A stretch of DNA of 64,000 nt from the NCBI GenBank assembly GCA_023405135.1, contig JAEXYZ010000096.1, forward strand, positions 28,465 through 92,464, written 5' to 3'. Shown here piece after piece: positions 16,559 to 25,699 of the stretch; the first letter of the stretch is position 1; each line of letters opens with the position of its first letter. Both the position numbers and the translations under genes were made by a program. Source of the DNA: Bacillota bacterium (lineage in GTDB: Bacteria > Bacillota > Bacilli > Bacillales_A > Planococcaceae). The notes under the pieces are model-generated. The model saw nothing but the letters and a program-made list of their open reading frames with translations. It did no database searches and was not told the origin of the DNA.

Positions 16559-17517
16559 TTTATATTACAAACTTTATAGACAATATTTACAACAAAGTGT
16601 CTAGATAATATATATACAATAAAAATTGCTATAAAGAAAATAATCCAATATTGTTCCTGATTTTCAATAAATGCTCTCAATGAGGAATCTTCAAAAATTC
16701 GAACTAGAGCCATGTGCAGTAAATAAATGGACATGGTGTTTGTTCCAATGGCCGTGAAAAATAATTTTCTTTTTGGAATAAGAGTTAAAAACATATAAGT
16801 TGCTGCAGCCATGCAAATATATGCAACAAGTCGATTAGCCCAACCAAATGGTAGCAATGATAAACCGATTTCCTCATAGGAGCTTTTTCCGTGTAACCAT
16901 TCGCTAAATTCAACTGGTATAAAGTAATAAATACTAATAAAAAGTATTACCCCAATAATAGTGCCTATAATGATATTTGTTCGGGTTTTTAATTTCTCAA
17001 AATGGCTATTTTGCAAGTAGTAACCCATCAAGAAAAATGGGAAGAAGAAAAATGTTCTTGAAATACTTAAAAATTCACTTACATGCGAATCATATCCAAT
17101 TAATAATGAAATAACTATCGCAATCGGTAATCCATATTTAATTTTCCCAAAAAAATACAGCAATATATTCCAAAGGATTAAGCTCACTAAAAACCAAAGT
17201 GCCCAACGAGGAATAAAGAAGCTTAAACTAATTGAATCATCAAAAATATAAAGATAGTATAAGCTATAGCTTACTTGTAAAATGGCATATGGCAATAATA
17301 ATTTCTTTACGAGTTTTGTTAAATATCCAGCCTCGTACACTTTTTTAGAAAAATAACCAGAGATTAATATAAAAGCAGGCATGTGAAATGTATAAACAAA
17401 TACGTAAATACTATCAAGCACATAATTATTGTGTAAAAACTTAGACAATATATGACCAACAACAACTAAAAAAATTAATATTGCTTTTGCGTTATCAAAA
17501 TATGCAATTCTATTCAA
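16555..17517 (-). CDS. Membrane acyltransferase, acyltransferase-3 family
   Basis: This 320-residue integral membrane protein has about ten hydrophobic segments and starts with the family signature YFDNAKAILIFLVVVGHI, then FHMPAFILISGYF. These contain the His and the Arg/Asp region used by acyltransferase-3 enzymes to move acetyl groups onto extracellular carbohydrates. Lower similarity fits the fucose 4-O-acetylase-like branch that modifies capsular or wall polysaccharides rather than OatA, because the SGNH domain is missing. It is convergent with ytxK and has no partner polysaccharide genes nearby. In B. subtilis this position holds ackA, which is not seen here. Target sugar unknown. Confidence 0.8.
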   Translation of the reverse strand: MNRIAYFDNAKAILIFLVVVGHILSKFLHNNYVLDSIYVFVYTFHMPAFILISGYFSKKVYEAGYLTKLVKKLLLPYAILQVSYSLYYLYIFDDSISLSFFIPRWALWFLVSLILWNILLYFFGKIKYGLPIAIVISLLIGYDSHVSEFLSISRTFFFFPFFLMGYYLQNSHFEKLKTRTNIIIGTIIGVILFISIYYFIPVEFSEWLHGKSSYEEIGLSLLPFGWANRLVAYICMAAATYMFLTLIPKRKLFFTAIGTNTMSIYLLHMALVRIFEDSSLRAFIENQEQYWIIFFIAIFIVYILSRHFVVNIVYKVCNIK

Positions 17518-17644
17518 AATAACTCTTTCCTTACAAATCTGTTTTTTAAATAATAGAATTTCTTAAAAGTTAAAGTGATTAACTTTAATTGTTTTATCAT
17601 ATTTTAAGCTATTATTCTATAATGTAACAAAAATTTAAAGAAAC

Positions 17645-17681
17645 AAAAAAATCAGAGAGTTTGTGCACTCTCTGATTTTTT
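17645..17681 (-). terminator. Terminator of uspA
   Basis: AAATCAGAGAG and CTCTCTGATTT form a perfect stem with a TTTGTGCA loop; on the minus strand a T run follows. It lies 30 bases behind the uspA stop. Confidence 0.85.
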
Positions 17682-17711
17682 GAAAATTTTGAAATTTAGT
17701 TTTTAATTAAA

Positions 17712-18155
17712 TCATTCTGGTGTACGTACTACTAATACGTCACATTTAGAAGAACGAACAATTGCTTCTGATACTGAACCAATTAGGAATCGTTCAACGG
17801 CATTTAAACCTGTTGCACCACAAACAATTAAATCTGCTTCTACTATTTTAGAAAGCTCTTTAGTAATAATTGTTTTTGGAGAACCATACTCAATAATAGC
17901 GTTTACATTTTTAACTCCAGCTTCTTCTGCTTGTTTTTTATAGCCGTCTAAAAGCTCTTCTGAAAATTGTTGAGCACGTTCTGCTATTGAACGGTCATAT
18001 GCCTCGATTGCAGCGAAAGAACGAGTATCAATAACGTTTACTAAGTTTAATTTTGCATCGTTATTTCTTTTAGCGATTTCGATTGACTTTTTAAACGCAT
18101 ATTCAGCTTCCTTTGAACCATCAACTGCTACTACAATACTTTTATATTCAGTCAT
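17712..18155 (-). CDS. Universal stress protein UspA family
   Basis: This 147-residue single-domain Usp protein has the Rossmann-like fold with YKSIVVAVDGSKEAEYAFKK at the N-terminus and an intact nucleotide-binding motif G-2x-G-9x-GS in GATGLNAVERFLIGS near residues 115-130, so it should bind ATP. Proteins of this kind are induced during growth arrest and stress, but the molecular task is not known. It is monocistronic with its own terminator and divergent from ald across a 358-base gap. The ribosome binding site is AAGGGGGAA on the minus strand. Confidence 0.9.
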   Translation of the reverse strand: MTEYKSIVVAVDGSKEAEYAFKKSIEIAKRNNDAKLNLVNVIDTRSFAAIEAYDRSIAERAQQFSEELLDGYKKQAEEAGVKNVNAIIEYGSPKTIITKELSKIVEADLIVCGATGLNAVERFLIGSVSEAIVRSSKCDVLVVRTPE

Positions 18156-18513
18156 TTTAATTCCCCCTTCTTATTTTTTTATATTATACCAAAGGATAAT
18201 ATAAAAAAATATTAATTTTACAGAAAAATGTAAATCTTTCACAAATTATTCTTAATAAATACATAACTTTGTAATTTTTATAAGTTGATTTTTTTATGGC
18301 GGTGTTTGTTATCTTAATAAATATGAATAGAATAAAATTTCAGAGGGAAAAATCTTTTTGATTAACTAAATAATCTTTTTATTTATAATATTTCACTTTT
18401 TTTAAATGTTTTTTGAACTGACTTAGTTTTTGTTACCAGTTTTCAAAATAATTGGTATTATGAAATTAATTTACTAAAACTAAAAAAATTAACAACAGGG
18501 AGAGAAAGCAACA
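18156..18513. other. Divergent regulatory region between uspA and ald
   Basis: This very AT-rich 358-base gap must hold the promoters of uspA (left) and ald (right). A dyad-like ACCAGTTTTCAAAATAATTGGT near 18434-18455 (ACCA...TGGT ends) lies about 60 bases ahead of ald and could be a regulator site. No gene, repeat or classic structured leader is evident. Confidence 0.35.
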
Positions 18514-19629
18514 ATGAAAATCGGAGTACCTAAAGAAATAAAGAACAATGAATATCGAGTAGCAATGACACCTGCTGGAGTAGTTTCTTTAACTAGCGCT
18601 GGGCACGAAGTCTATATTGAAACTGGAGCTGGGCTAGGCTCTGCATTTACAGATGCCGACTATATTGCTGCAGGTGCAAATATAGTTGAGACAGCAAAAG
18701 AAGCATGGGCTCAGGAAATGGTTATGAAAGTAAAAGAACCAATTAAAAGTGAATATCAGTATTTCCATGAAGGTTTAATTTTATTTACTTACTTACACTT
18801 AGCACCTGAACTAGAATTAACCCAAGCTTTATTAGATAATAAAGTAGTCGGTATCGCTTACGAAACAGTTCAGTTACCAAATAGATCATTGCCATTACTT
18901 ACTCCAATGAGTGAAGTTGCTGGTAAAATGTCAGTTCAAATAGGCGCTCAATATTTAGAAAAAATGAGCGGTGGTAAAGGAATTTTACTAGGAGGAGTTT
19001 CTGGTGTTCCACGTGGTAAGGTAACTATTGTTGGGGGAGGTATGGCTGGTACGAATGCTGCACGTATTGCTGTTGGTATGGGGGCAAATGTTACGATTTT
19101 AGATTTAAACCCAGAACGTCTTCGCCAATTAGAGGATATTTTTGGCCACTCAGTTCAAACGTTAATGTCAAATCCATATAACATTGCTGAATCAGTTAAA
19201 GACTCTGATTTAGTGATTGGTTCTGTACTGATTCCAGGAGCAAAAGCACCAAAACTTGTTACAGAAGAAATGGTAAAATCTATGAAGCCTGGTTCTGTAA
19301 TTGTTGATATTGCAATCGACCAAGGTGGAAGCTTCGAAACGACTGACCGTGTGACGACACATGATAATCCAACATATGTAAAACACGGGGTAGTACACTA
19401 TGCAGTTGCAAATATGCCTGGTGCGGTTCCACGTACTTCAACAATTGCATTAACGAATAATACTGTACCTTATGCATTGCAAATTGCAAATAAAGGATAT
19501 AAGAAGGCATGTATTGAAAATGAAGCGTTGAAAAAAGGGATTAATACATTAGAAGGTCACGTTGTTTACAAGGCTGTAGCAGATGATCAAGGACGTGAAT
19601 ACGTACCAGTGGATAATCTTTTAAAATAA
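18514..19629 (+). CDS. ald: Alanine dehydrogenase
   Basis: The 371-residue enzyme converts L-alanine, water and NAD+ to pyruvate, ammonia and NADH. In spore formers it supports growth on alanine and sporulation. The N-terminal domain begins MKIGVPKEIKNNEYRVAMTP with the substrate Arg15, Lys74 (VKEPIK) and His95 (TYLHLAPE). The NAD-binding Rossmann domain carries VTIVGGGMAGTNAARIAVG at about 170-188. Length and motifs agree with the hexameric Bacillus enzymes. Start ATG behind GGGAGAGAAA. It stands alone, with its own terminator, directly before the branched-chain amino-acid transporter. Confidence 0.97.
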   Translation: MKIGVPKEIKNNEYRVAMTPAGVVSLTSAGHEVYIETGAGLGSAFTDADYIAAGANIVETAKEAWAQEMVMKVKEPIKSEYQYFHEGLILFTYLHLAPELELTQALLDNKVVGIAYETVQLPNRSLPLLTPMSEVAGKMSVQIGAQYLEKMSGGKGILLGGVSGVPRGKVTIVGGGMAGTNAARIAVGMGANVTILDLNPERLRQLEDIFGHSVQTLMSNPYNIAESVKDSDLVIGSVLIPGAKAPKLVTEEMVKSMKPGSVIVDIAIDQGGSFETTDRVTTHDNPTYVKHGVVHYAVANMPGAVPRTSTIALTNNTVPYALQIANKGYKKACIENEALKKGINTLEGHVVYKAVADDQGREYVPVDNLLK

Positions 19630-19649
19630 CGATATTTTACTTAATTCTT

Positions 19650-19688
19650 ACTACTTGAAGGGAATTTTCTCTTTCAAGTAGTTTTTTT
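19650..19688 (+). terminator. Terminator of ald
   Basis: ACTACTTGAAAG-type stem (ACTACTTGAA with TTCAAGTAGT) followed by TTTTTTT. Confidence 0.85.
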
Positions 19689-19716
19689 ATACAAAAAATT
19701 TTATGATAAAAGTATT

Positions 19717-19731
19717 AATTATCAGAAAATA
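19717..19731 (+). promoter_or_regulatory. CodY-box-like operator upstream of livK
   Basis: AATTATCAGAAAATA matches the Bacillota CodY consensus AATTTTCWGAAAATT at 13 of 15 positions. CodY senses isoleucine, leucine, valine and GTP and represses branched-chain amino-acid uptake genes, so the position about 105 bases ahead of livK makes functional sense. Confidence 0.6.
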
Positions 19732-19823
19732 TTAATTATTTAGATAGATTATATTTACTTTTACATGAAAATGTAATTTAATAGAGTTACTCTATTAAAA
19801 TGTACAAATCTAGGGGGATTAAA

Positions 19824-20996
19824 ATGAAAGTATTTTTTAGAAAGACATTTGGAGTTATGACAGTTTTAATGCTATTTTTACTTGCAGCTTGTAATGGTAC
19901 AAGTTCAGAAACTGGTACTGAAAGTGAAACTGGAGATAACTCTGAGCAAGCAAGTGGAACAATTAATGCGAAAATTGGAGTTGTTTCATATTTAACTGGA
20001 GCTGGGGCAGCTTACGGTGAAGCGATTACGCAAGGACTTAAATTAGCTCAAAAAGAGATTAATGAGCAAGGCGAAGTAAACATTGAATTAGTAATTGAAG
20101 ATTCTGCGGGAAAAGCAGAGCAAGCACTTTCTGCAGCGCAAAAATTAATGAATGATGATGAAATTTTAGCAATTATTGGGCCAACTTTAAGTACGGAATT
20201 TTTAGCTGTTGCGCCTGAAGCTGATTTAAATGGAATTTCAATTATCGGGACATCTACAACAGTAGATGGAATTCCTGAAATTGGAGATTATGTTTTCAGA
20301 AATGCGATTCCAGAATCATTGGCAATACCGACAGCTATGGAAAAAGCGGTTGAAAGAACACAAGCGAAAACAGTTGCATTAATTTATGGAAATGATGATG
20401 CCGTAACAAAAGGCGGCTATGAAGTAATGGAAAGAACAGCTAAAGAAATGGGACTTGAAATTTTAGCAACTGAGACATTCCAAAAAGGCCAAAGTGATTA
20501 CAATGCTCAATTAACAAAAATTAAAAATGCAAACCCAGATTTAATTCTAGCTTCTGCTTTATATAATGAAGGTGCTGTAATAATGGACCAAGCGCGTAAA
20601 ATGGGTATTGATGTACCATTTGTTGGTGGCAATGGATTCAACTCTCCACAGGCAATTGAAATCGCTGGAGATGCAGCAAATGGTTTAATAGTTGGTACAC
20701 CATGGTTTGGTGAATCTGATGATCCAAAAGTAGTTGAATTTAATGAAAAATATGAGGCTGAATATGGAAAATTACCTGACCAATTTGCTGCACAAGCATA
20801 CGATGCATTATACATTTATGCTGATGCTTTAAAAAGAGCGGGTAAAGCTGACCGTGATTTATTCAGAGATGCTTTAGCAGAAACAAAAGATTTAGATGGA
20901 CTGTTAGGAAACTTCTCATTTAATGACATTGGTGATGTTGTAATGGATGTTACAGTTGTCGAAATAAAAGACGGAAAATTCGTTGAATTCCAATAA
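19824..20996 (+). CDS. livK: Branched-chain amino-acid ABC transporter, substrate-binding lipoprotein
   Basis: This 390-residue lipoprotein captures amino acids at the outer face of the membrane and delivers them to LivHM. The signal peptide ends in the lipobox LLAAC with Cys23 as the lipid anchor, followed by an acidic T/S/E-rich spacer (24-50). The rest is a two-lobe periplasmic-binding fold of the LivJ/Leu-Ile-Val type (KIGVVSYLTGAGAAYGEAITQG, AIIGPTLSTEFLA, VGGNGFNSPQAIE). ATG 19824 lies behind TAGGGGG; an eight-codon extension upstream would destroy the signal peptide layout. Actual ligand (Leu/Ile/Val or another amino acid) is inferred from the linked permease and a CodY-like site. Confidence 0.9.
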   Translation: MKVFFRKTFGVMTVLMLFLLAACNGTSSETGTESETGDNSEQASGTINAKIGVVSYLTGAGAAYGEAITQGLKLAQKEINEQGEVNIELVIEDSAGKAEQALSAAQKLMNDDEILAIIGPTLSTEFLAVAPEADLNGISIIGTSTTVDGIPEIGDYVFRNAIPESLAIPTAMEKAVERTQAKTVALIYGNDDAVTKGGYEVMERTAKEMGLEILATETFQKGQSDYNAQLTKIKNANPDLILASALYNEGAVIMDQARKMGIDVPFVGGNGFNSPQAIEIAGDAANGLIVGTPWFGESDDPKVVEFNEKYEAEYGKLPDQFAAQAYDALYIYADALKRAGKADRDLFRDALAETKDLDGLLGNFSFNDIGDVVMDVTVVEIKDGKFVEFQ

Positions 20997-21020
20997 TTCA
21001 GACGAACATTAAGCAATAAA

Positions 21021-21057
21021 AGAGACGAGCATACATTCATGTATGCTCGTCTTTAAA
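21021..21057 (+). terminator. Intra-operon terminator between livK and livH
   Basis: AGACGAGCATAC and GTATGCTCGTCT pair perfectly around an ATTCAT loop, followed by TTAAAAAA. It lies within the liv cluster, so partial termination would give more binding protein than permease mRNA. Confidence 0.75.
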
Positions 21058-21111
21058 AAAACTCAATTTGCTAACGAGATTTACAAAATGATTTTTAAAG
21101 GATGATTGATA

Positions 21112-21993
21112 TTGCTATTAGAACAATTAGTTAACGGAATAACTTTGGGCAGTATTTATGCAATCGTTGCTCTTGGTTTTACTCTTGTATTTGGGGTTTT
21201 AGGAATTATTAATATGGCACATGGTGAAATTTTCATGGTTGGTGCATTTGTTGGGGTAATGACTACGAGTGTTCTAGGATGGCCATTATGGTTAGCATTT
21301 ATTGCTTCAATTGTTGTTACAGGAATATTAGGTTATTTATTAGAACGAATAACTCTTCGCCCTTTACGAGGGAAAAAAGGTGTTTCCCATTTAGCTCCTT
21401 TAATTAGTACGATTGGTGTCTCAATCTTACTTGAAAATTTATCTCACCATATTTTCGGAGCGGGAAATCAACCGTTTAGAGCACCCTTTGCACAAATAAG
21501 TATTGAAATAGGATCTATTACATTTTATCTTGTTCAAATTGTAATTTTTGCTATCTCTGTCATTTTAATGATTGGCTTATCAACTTGGCTTTCTAAAACG
21601 AAAGCTGGTAAGGCGTTACGTGCAACTGCGGAAAATTTAGAAACAGCTAGTATACTAGGTGTAGATACAAAGAGAATAATAACTTTAACAGTTATTATTG
21701 CTTCTGCTATGGGGGGAATTGCAGGGATTTTAGTAGGTATGGCATTTAACTCTGTAAGTCCACAAATGGGTCTATCAATGGGGTTAAAAGGACTTGCTAT
21801 CATAATTCTAGGTGGAATGGGTAATGTCAAAGGTGCTATGACAGGCGGTTTAATTCTTGGTTTGTCGGAAACCTTACTTGTGGCTTTCGGAGATTCAGGT
21901 TATCGAGATGCAATTGCATTTATCATGATAATTGTTATTCTTTTATTAAGACCACAAGGAATATTTGGCTCAAAGATAGCAGAAGGCAGGTGA
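21112..21993 (+). CDS. livH: Branched-chain amino-acid ABC transporter permease LivH
   Basis: This 293-residue permease has eight or so membrane segments and the LivH signature GSIYAIVALGFTLVFGVLGIINMAHGE at the N-terminus. The cytoplasmic coupling loop KAGKALRATAENLETASILGVD binds the ATPase subunits. It pairs with LivM to form the channel. The start codon is TTG 21112, nine bases after AAAGGA; the TTG at 21106 would be only three bases from that site. It is followed by livM after four bases. Confidence 0.92.
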   Translation: MLLEQLVNGITLGSIYAIVALGFTLVFGVLGIINMAHGEIFMVGAFVGVMTTSVLGWPLWLAFIASIVVTGILGYLLERITLRPLRGKKGVSHLAPLISTIGVSILLENLSHHIFGAGNQPFRAPFAQISIEIGSITFYLVQIVIFAISVILMIGLSTWLSKTKAGKALRATAENLETASILGVDTKRIITLTVIIASAMGGIAGILVGMAFNSVSPQMGLSMGLKGLAIIILGGMGNVKGAMTGGLILGLSETLLVAFGDSGYRDAIAFIMIIVILLLRPQGIFGSKIAEGR

Positions 21994-21997
21994 TCTC

Positions 21998-22951
21998 ATG
22001 TTAGCAGAAATAATTAATCCATATTTTTTACAAATTGCATCTTTTATTCTATTAAATATTCTTTTAGCAATAAGTGTATATGTTCCGTTATCCTCGGGTC
22101 AATTGTCTCTAGGTAGTGCCGGATTTATGGGAGTTGGTGCATACACATCTGCATTATTAACGATTCATTTTGATGTTCCACTTATTATTGGAATTTTAGC
22201 AGGTGCTTGTGTAGCTGGAATTCTAGGAATAATTGTTGGTATACCATCTCTTCGTTTATCTGGTGTTTACTTAGCCATTGCTACATTAGGGCTTGGAGAA
22301 GTAATACGAGTTATTTTTGTTAACTGGGAATCATTAACAAAGGGCTCAATTGGATTAACTGGTATTCCTCAAATGGGTAGGGAAATTTTAAACTTTGTAA
22401 AAGGTTTTGGATTTAACCCTGCAATGATAGGACTTAAAAATAATCAATTTGTTTTTTTATCAATATTCCTTATTCTACTCCTATTAGTTATTGCTACGAT
22501 ATGGTTTGTAGTACGACAACAAAATTCTCGTGTCGGCAGATCTTTCTCGTCAATTCAGATGGATGAAAAAGCTGCAGAATCAATGGGGATTAATATTACG
22601 TATTATAAAGTGCTGTCTTTTACTCAAGGTGCATTTTTAGCAGGTTTAGCTGGTGCACTGTTTGCACATGTTATGGGGTATATTTCTCCGTCTGATTTTT
22701 CATACCATCGTGCTGTTGAAATTTTAATTTTCACAGTATTTGGAGGTAGTGAAGTAATATTAGGATCGGTGTTTGGTGCAATTTTCTTAACATTAGTTCC
22801 TGAAGTATTACGCTTTATTAGCGATTATCGATATATCATTTATGGAATTGTCCTTATCATTTTGATGGCAGTTCGTCCTCAAGGAATTTTTGATGTCCAT
22901 CTATTAAGTAGATTCAAAGGTTTAAAACGTTCAAAGGGAGGGACACGGTAA
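21998..22951 (+). CDS. livM: Branched-chain amino-acid ABC transporter permease LivM
   Basis: The 317-residue second permease subunit carries SVYVPLSSGQLSLGSAGFMGVGAYTSA near the N-terminus, several further membrane helices and the coupling loop GRSFSSIQMDEKAAESMGINITYYK. It forms the membrane channel with LivH. Its stop codon overlaps the livG start by one base, indicating translational coupling. Start ATG with AGGTGAT. Confidence 0.92.
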   Translation: MLAEIINPYFLQIASFILLNILLAISVYVPLSSGQLSLGSAGFMGVGAYTSALLTIHFDVPLIIGILAGACVAGILGIIVGIPSLRLSGVYLAIATLGLGEVIRVIFVNWESLTKGSIGLTGIPQMGREILNFVKGFGFNPAMIGLKNNQFVFLSIFLILLLLVIATIWFVVRQQNSRVGRSFSSIQMDEKAAESMGINITYYKVLSFTQGAFLAGLAGALFAHVMGYISPSDFSYHRAVEILIFTVFGGSEVILGSVFGAIFLTLVPEVLRFISDYRYIIYGIVLIILMAVRPQGIFDVHLLSRFKGLKRSKGGTR

Positions 22952-23724
22952 TGGTTCTTAAAATACAAAACGTCTCAAAAAACTTTGGCGGGATTAAAGC
23001 TTTAAAAGATGTTACTTTTTCTATCAATAAAGGGGAAATTTACGGTTTAATTGGGCCTAATGGTGCTGGTAAAACAACGATGTTTAATTTAATTACAAAT
23101 ATTTTTGAACCAACATCAGGGGATATCGTTTTTAATGGCGAAAATATTACGGCATTAAAATCTTATAAAATTACCGAAAAAGGAATTTGCCGTACATATC
23201 AAAACATTCGTCTTTTTCCACAAATGTCTGCTTTGCAAAATGTAATGGTTGGTGGTCATTGTCGTAGTAAAGCAGGAGTATTTAGTAGTGTATTCCGTAC
23301 AAAATCACAACGCAATGAAGAAATTGAACTGACAAAAAAAGCAGAAGAGCTGTTAGAATTAGTTGGGTTGTTAGAGTTTAAAGATACATTTGCTGAAAAC
23401 TTAGCTTACGGACAACAAAGAAGGCTTGAAATTGCTCGGGCATTAGCGAGTAATCCAAGCTTGTTATTACTTGATGAACCAGCTGCAGGAATGAACGAAA
23501 AGGAAACTGATAGTTTATACGATTTAATTAAAACGGTACAAGCAAGAGGTATTACAGTATTAATTATCGAACATGATATGCCCCTTGTTATGAAGCTATG
23601 TGATCGTATCACTGTTTTAAACTTTGGAGAGAAATTGGCGGAAGGTACACCTGAGGAAATTCAATCTAATGAAGCGGTAATTGAAGCCTACCTCGGTAAA
23701 GAGGAGGAAGAAGAAATTGCTTAA
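22951..23724 (+). CDS. livG: Branched-chain amino-acid ABC transporter ATPase LivG
   Basis: One of the two ATPases that power the transporter, 257 residues. It shows Walker A GPNGAGKTT (about 36-44), the LivG-type Q-loop with NIRLFPQMSALQNVMVGGH, the signature LAYGQQRRLEIARALA in place of the standard LSGGQ, and Walker B LLLLDEPAAGMNEKE. That signature variant is normal for LivG. The last eight bases overlap livF, and a glutamate-rich tail doubles as the livF ribosome binding site. Confidence 0.94.
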   Translation: MVLKIQNVSKNFGGIKALKDVTFSINKGEIYGLIGPNGAGKTTMFNLITNIFEPTSGDIVFNGENITALKSYKITEKGICRTYQNIRLFPQMSALQNVMVGGHCRSKAGVFSSVFRTKSQRNEEIELTKKAEELLELVGLLEFKDTFAENLAYGQQRRLEIARALASNPSLLLLDEPAAGMNEKETDSLYDLIKTVQARGITVLIIEHDMPLVMKLCDRITVLNFGEKLAEGTPEEIQSNEAVIEAYLGKEEEEEIA

Positions 23725-24448
23725 ACTAACAGGTATTGAAACGTATTATGGACAAATTCAAGCATTAAAAGGGATAGATTTAGAAGTTGTAGAAGGAAAA
23801 ATCATAACACTTCTTGGTGCAAATGGGGCAGGAAAGTCCACTACAATGAAAACAATTGCTGGACTTTTAAAACCTAAAAAGGGAACGGTAGAATTTTTAG
23901 GTGAAAATGTAACGGGCTTGCGACCAGATCAATTGTTAAGAAAAGGTATTGCTCTAGTGCCAGAAGGACGTGCTATTTTATCAACTATGACGGTTATCGA
24001 AAATTTGGAGATGGGTGCATATCATCGCAAAGACAAAAATATAAAAGATGAAATAGAGCATGTAATTCAACGTTTTCCAATTTTAAAAGAGCGTCAGTCT
24101 CAAATGGCAGGTACATTATCAGGCGGACAACAACAAATGCTAGCAATCGCCCGCGCATTGTTGTCTAAACCGAAATTATTATTATTAGATGAACCTTCTA
24201 TGGGTCTTGCGCCTCTAATTGTCGCGGAAATTTTTAATATTATTAAAGAAATTAACGATGCGGGTACAACAGTTCTACTTGTAGAGCAAAACGCTAAACA
24301 AGCATTAAAAATTGCTGACTATGGCTATGTAATGGAAACAGGGAAAATTATTATAGAAGGAAAAGCGACAGATTTATTAGAAGATCCAAGAATCGTCGAA
24401 GCTTATTTAGGAAGAAAATCTACATCCACTGATACGGTGAAGAACTAA
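23717..24448 (+). CDS. livF: Branched-chain amino-acid ABC transporter ATPase LivF
   Basis: The 243-residue partner ATPase has Walker A GANGAGKST, the signature LSGGQQQMLAIARAL and Walker B LLLLDEPSMGL, and ends EAYLGRK as usual for LivF. The likely start is TTG 23717 (MLKLTGIETYYGQIQALKG), nine bases after GAGGAGG and overlapping the end of livG by eight bases. A longer frame back to 23681 lies within livG and lacks conserved residues. It is the last gene of the cluster. Confidence 0.93.
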   Translation: MLKLTGIETYYGQIQALKGIDLEVVEGKIITLLGANGAGKSTTMKTIAGLLKPKKGTVEFLGENVTGLRPDQLLRKGIALVPEGRAILSTMTVIENLEMGAYHRKDKNIKDEIEHVIQRFPILKERQSQMAGTLSGGQQQMLAIARALLSKPKLLLLDEPSMGLAPLIVAEIFNIIKEINDAGTTVLLVEQNAKQALKIADYGYVMETGKIIIEGKATDLLEDPRIVEAYLGRKSTSTDTVKN

Positions 24449-24461
24449 ATTGATCTAAGAA

Positions 24462-24492
24462 AGGGTGAACCAAAATCTATTTGGTTCACCCT
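24462..24492. terminator. Bidirectional terminator of livF and the M24 peptidase
   Basis: AGGGTGAACCAAA pairs perfectly with TTTGGTTCACCCT across a five-base loop, between two convergent genes; T-rich on the plus side. Confidence 0.85.
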
Positions 24493-24497
24493 ATTTA

Positions 24498-25589
24498 TTA
24501 ACCTAGTACAACTAATTCCTTAGTAAATTTCGTTAAAATTTCAACACCTGATTGTGTAACGACTACATCATCTTCAATGCGGACACCAGTTACTCCTTCC
24601 TTATAAATACCTGGTTCAATAGTAAACACCATTCCAGGTGACAATTCCATCTCATTTGTACCAGTAACTGAAGGGAATTCATGAACTGAAATACCAAGAC
24701 CGTGGCCTAATCGATGAGTAAAATAATCACCATAGCCAGCTTCTGTTATTGTATCTCGTGCAATTTTATCTAAATCCATTGCACGAATACCCGGTTTAAC
24801 AGCAGCAATAGCATTTTCATTTGCACTACGAACAGTATTGTAAATAGTTTTTTGCTCCTCTGAAGGTTCACCGAAAGCAACAGTTCGAGTAATGTCTGAG
24901 CAATAACCTTCGTAAATAACACCTAAATCAAATAAAATCATATCACCTTTTTGGATTTTACGACTTCCGGGTGTCCCATGGGGAGATGCAGTTTTAGGCC
25001 CTGAAAGTACCATTGTATCAAAAGACATACTGCAGCCCTTTTCTTTAATAGCATTTTCAATCGCAGTTAAAATCTCCATTTCCGTTTTTCCCTCTGCAAT
25101 TTCGTTGCATCCTACTTCTATTGCATAGTCTGCAAGTCTAGCAGCTTCTCTCATTTTTTCTAGTTCCGACGCATCTTTAATAACACGCATTTCGTTTATT
25201 TTGTCATCAAGTCGGGCAAAATTTGCTTGCGGATAAAATGTTTGCAATGCTTCTAAACGCTCAACTGTTAAATGGGATTTTTCAATTGCTAAAGTTGAGA
25301 TTTCTAAATTACGTGATTTTATAGCGTTTGCAAGCTTTTCCCAAGCATTGTCAGTATCTAGATGTCCAACTGTTTCAAAAGTCCAACCTGCTGCTTTAGC
25401 ATCTGGAACTTCCATTTGTGGGCAAATTAATAGTGGTTCAGCATTTTTAAATACCATCACACCAAGTAATCGTTCGTGGGGGTTACTTTTAAAACCTGAA
25501 AAGTAAAAAACATTATCAGGTGTTGTAATGAAAGCAGCATCATAGCCTTGATTTTGTAAATAGTTTTGCAAATTTTGAAGTTTATTCAT
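24498..25589 (-). CDS. M24 family Xaa-Pro peptidase
   Basis: This 363-residue cytosolic metallopeptidase should release the N-terminal residue from Xaa-Pro peptides or dipeptides. Residues 1-130 form the creatinase-like N-terminal domain. The pita-bread catalytic domain has all five ligands of the dinuclear metal centre: Asp in ILFDLGVIYEGY and CSDITRT, His in HRLGHGLG, Glu in FTIEPGIY and Glu in VRIEDDVVV. Length fits both the dipeptidase (PepQ) and the short aminopeptidase P forms, so substrate size is not resolved. It is divergent from ytkL and convergent with livF, near amino-acid uptake genes. Start ATG with AGGAGGATT. Confidence 0.88.
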   Translation of the reverse strand: MNKLQNLQNYLQNQGYDAAFITTPDNVFYFSGFKSNPHERLLGVMVFKNAEPLLICPQMEVPDAKAAGWTFETVGHLDTDNAWEKLANAIKSRNLEISTLAIEKSHLTVERLEALQTFYPQANFARLDDKINEMRVIKDASELEKMREAARLADYAIEVGCNEIAEGKTEMEILTAIENAIKEKGCSMSFDTMVLSGPKTASPHGTPGSRKIQKGDMILFDLGVIYEGYCSDITRTVAFGEPSEEQKTIYNTVRSANENAIAAVKPGIRAMDLDKIARDTITEAGYGDYFTHRLGHGLGISVHEFPSVTGTNEMELSPGMVFTIEPGIYKEGVTGVRIEDDVVVTQSGVEILTKFTKELVVLG

Positions 25590-25699
25590 AATAAATCCTC
25601 CTAAAGAGATGTGATGTTAATAAGTATAGCAAAAAGGAGGGAAAAAGGGGCTTAAAATAGAATAAGGTAATGGAAACAAATTGTTAAGGAGGATAAATA

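Noticed and set aside
18434..18455. CodY box upstream of ald (AGTTTTCAAAATAAT)
   Set aside because: Four mismatches to the 15-base consensus, too weak; only noted as a dyad-like stretch.
19761..19776. Small palindrome TTACATGAAAATGTAA ahead of livK
   Set aside because: Short and AT-rich, with no recognised regulator consensus; chance occurrence is likely in this composition.
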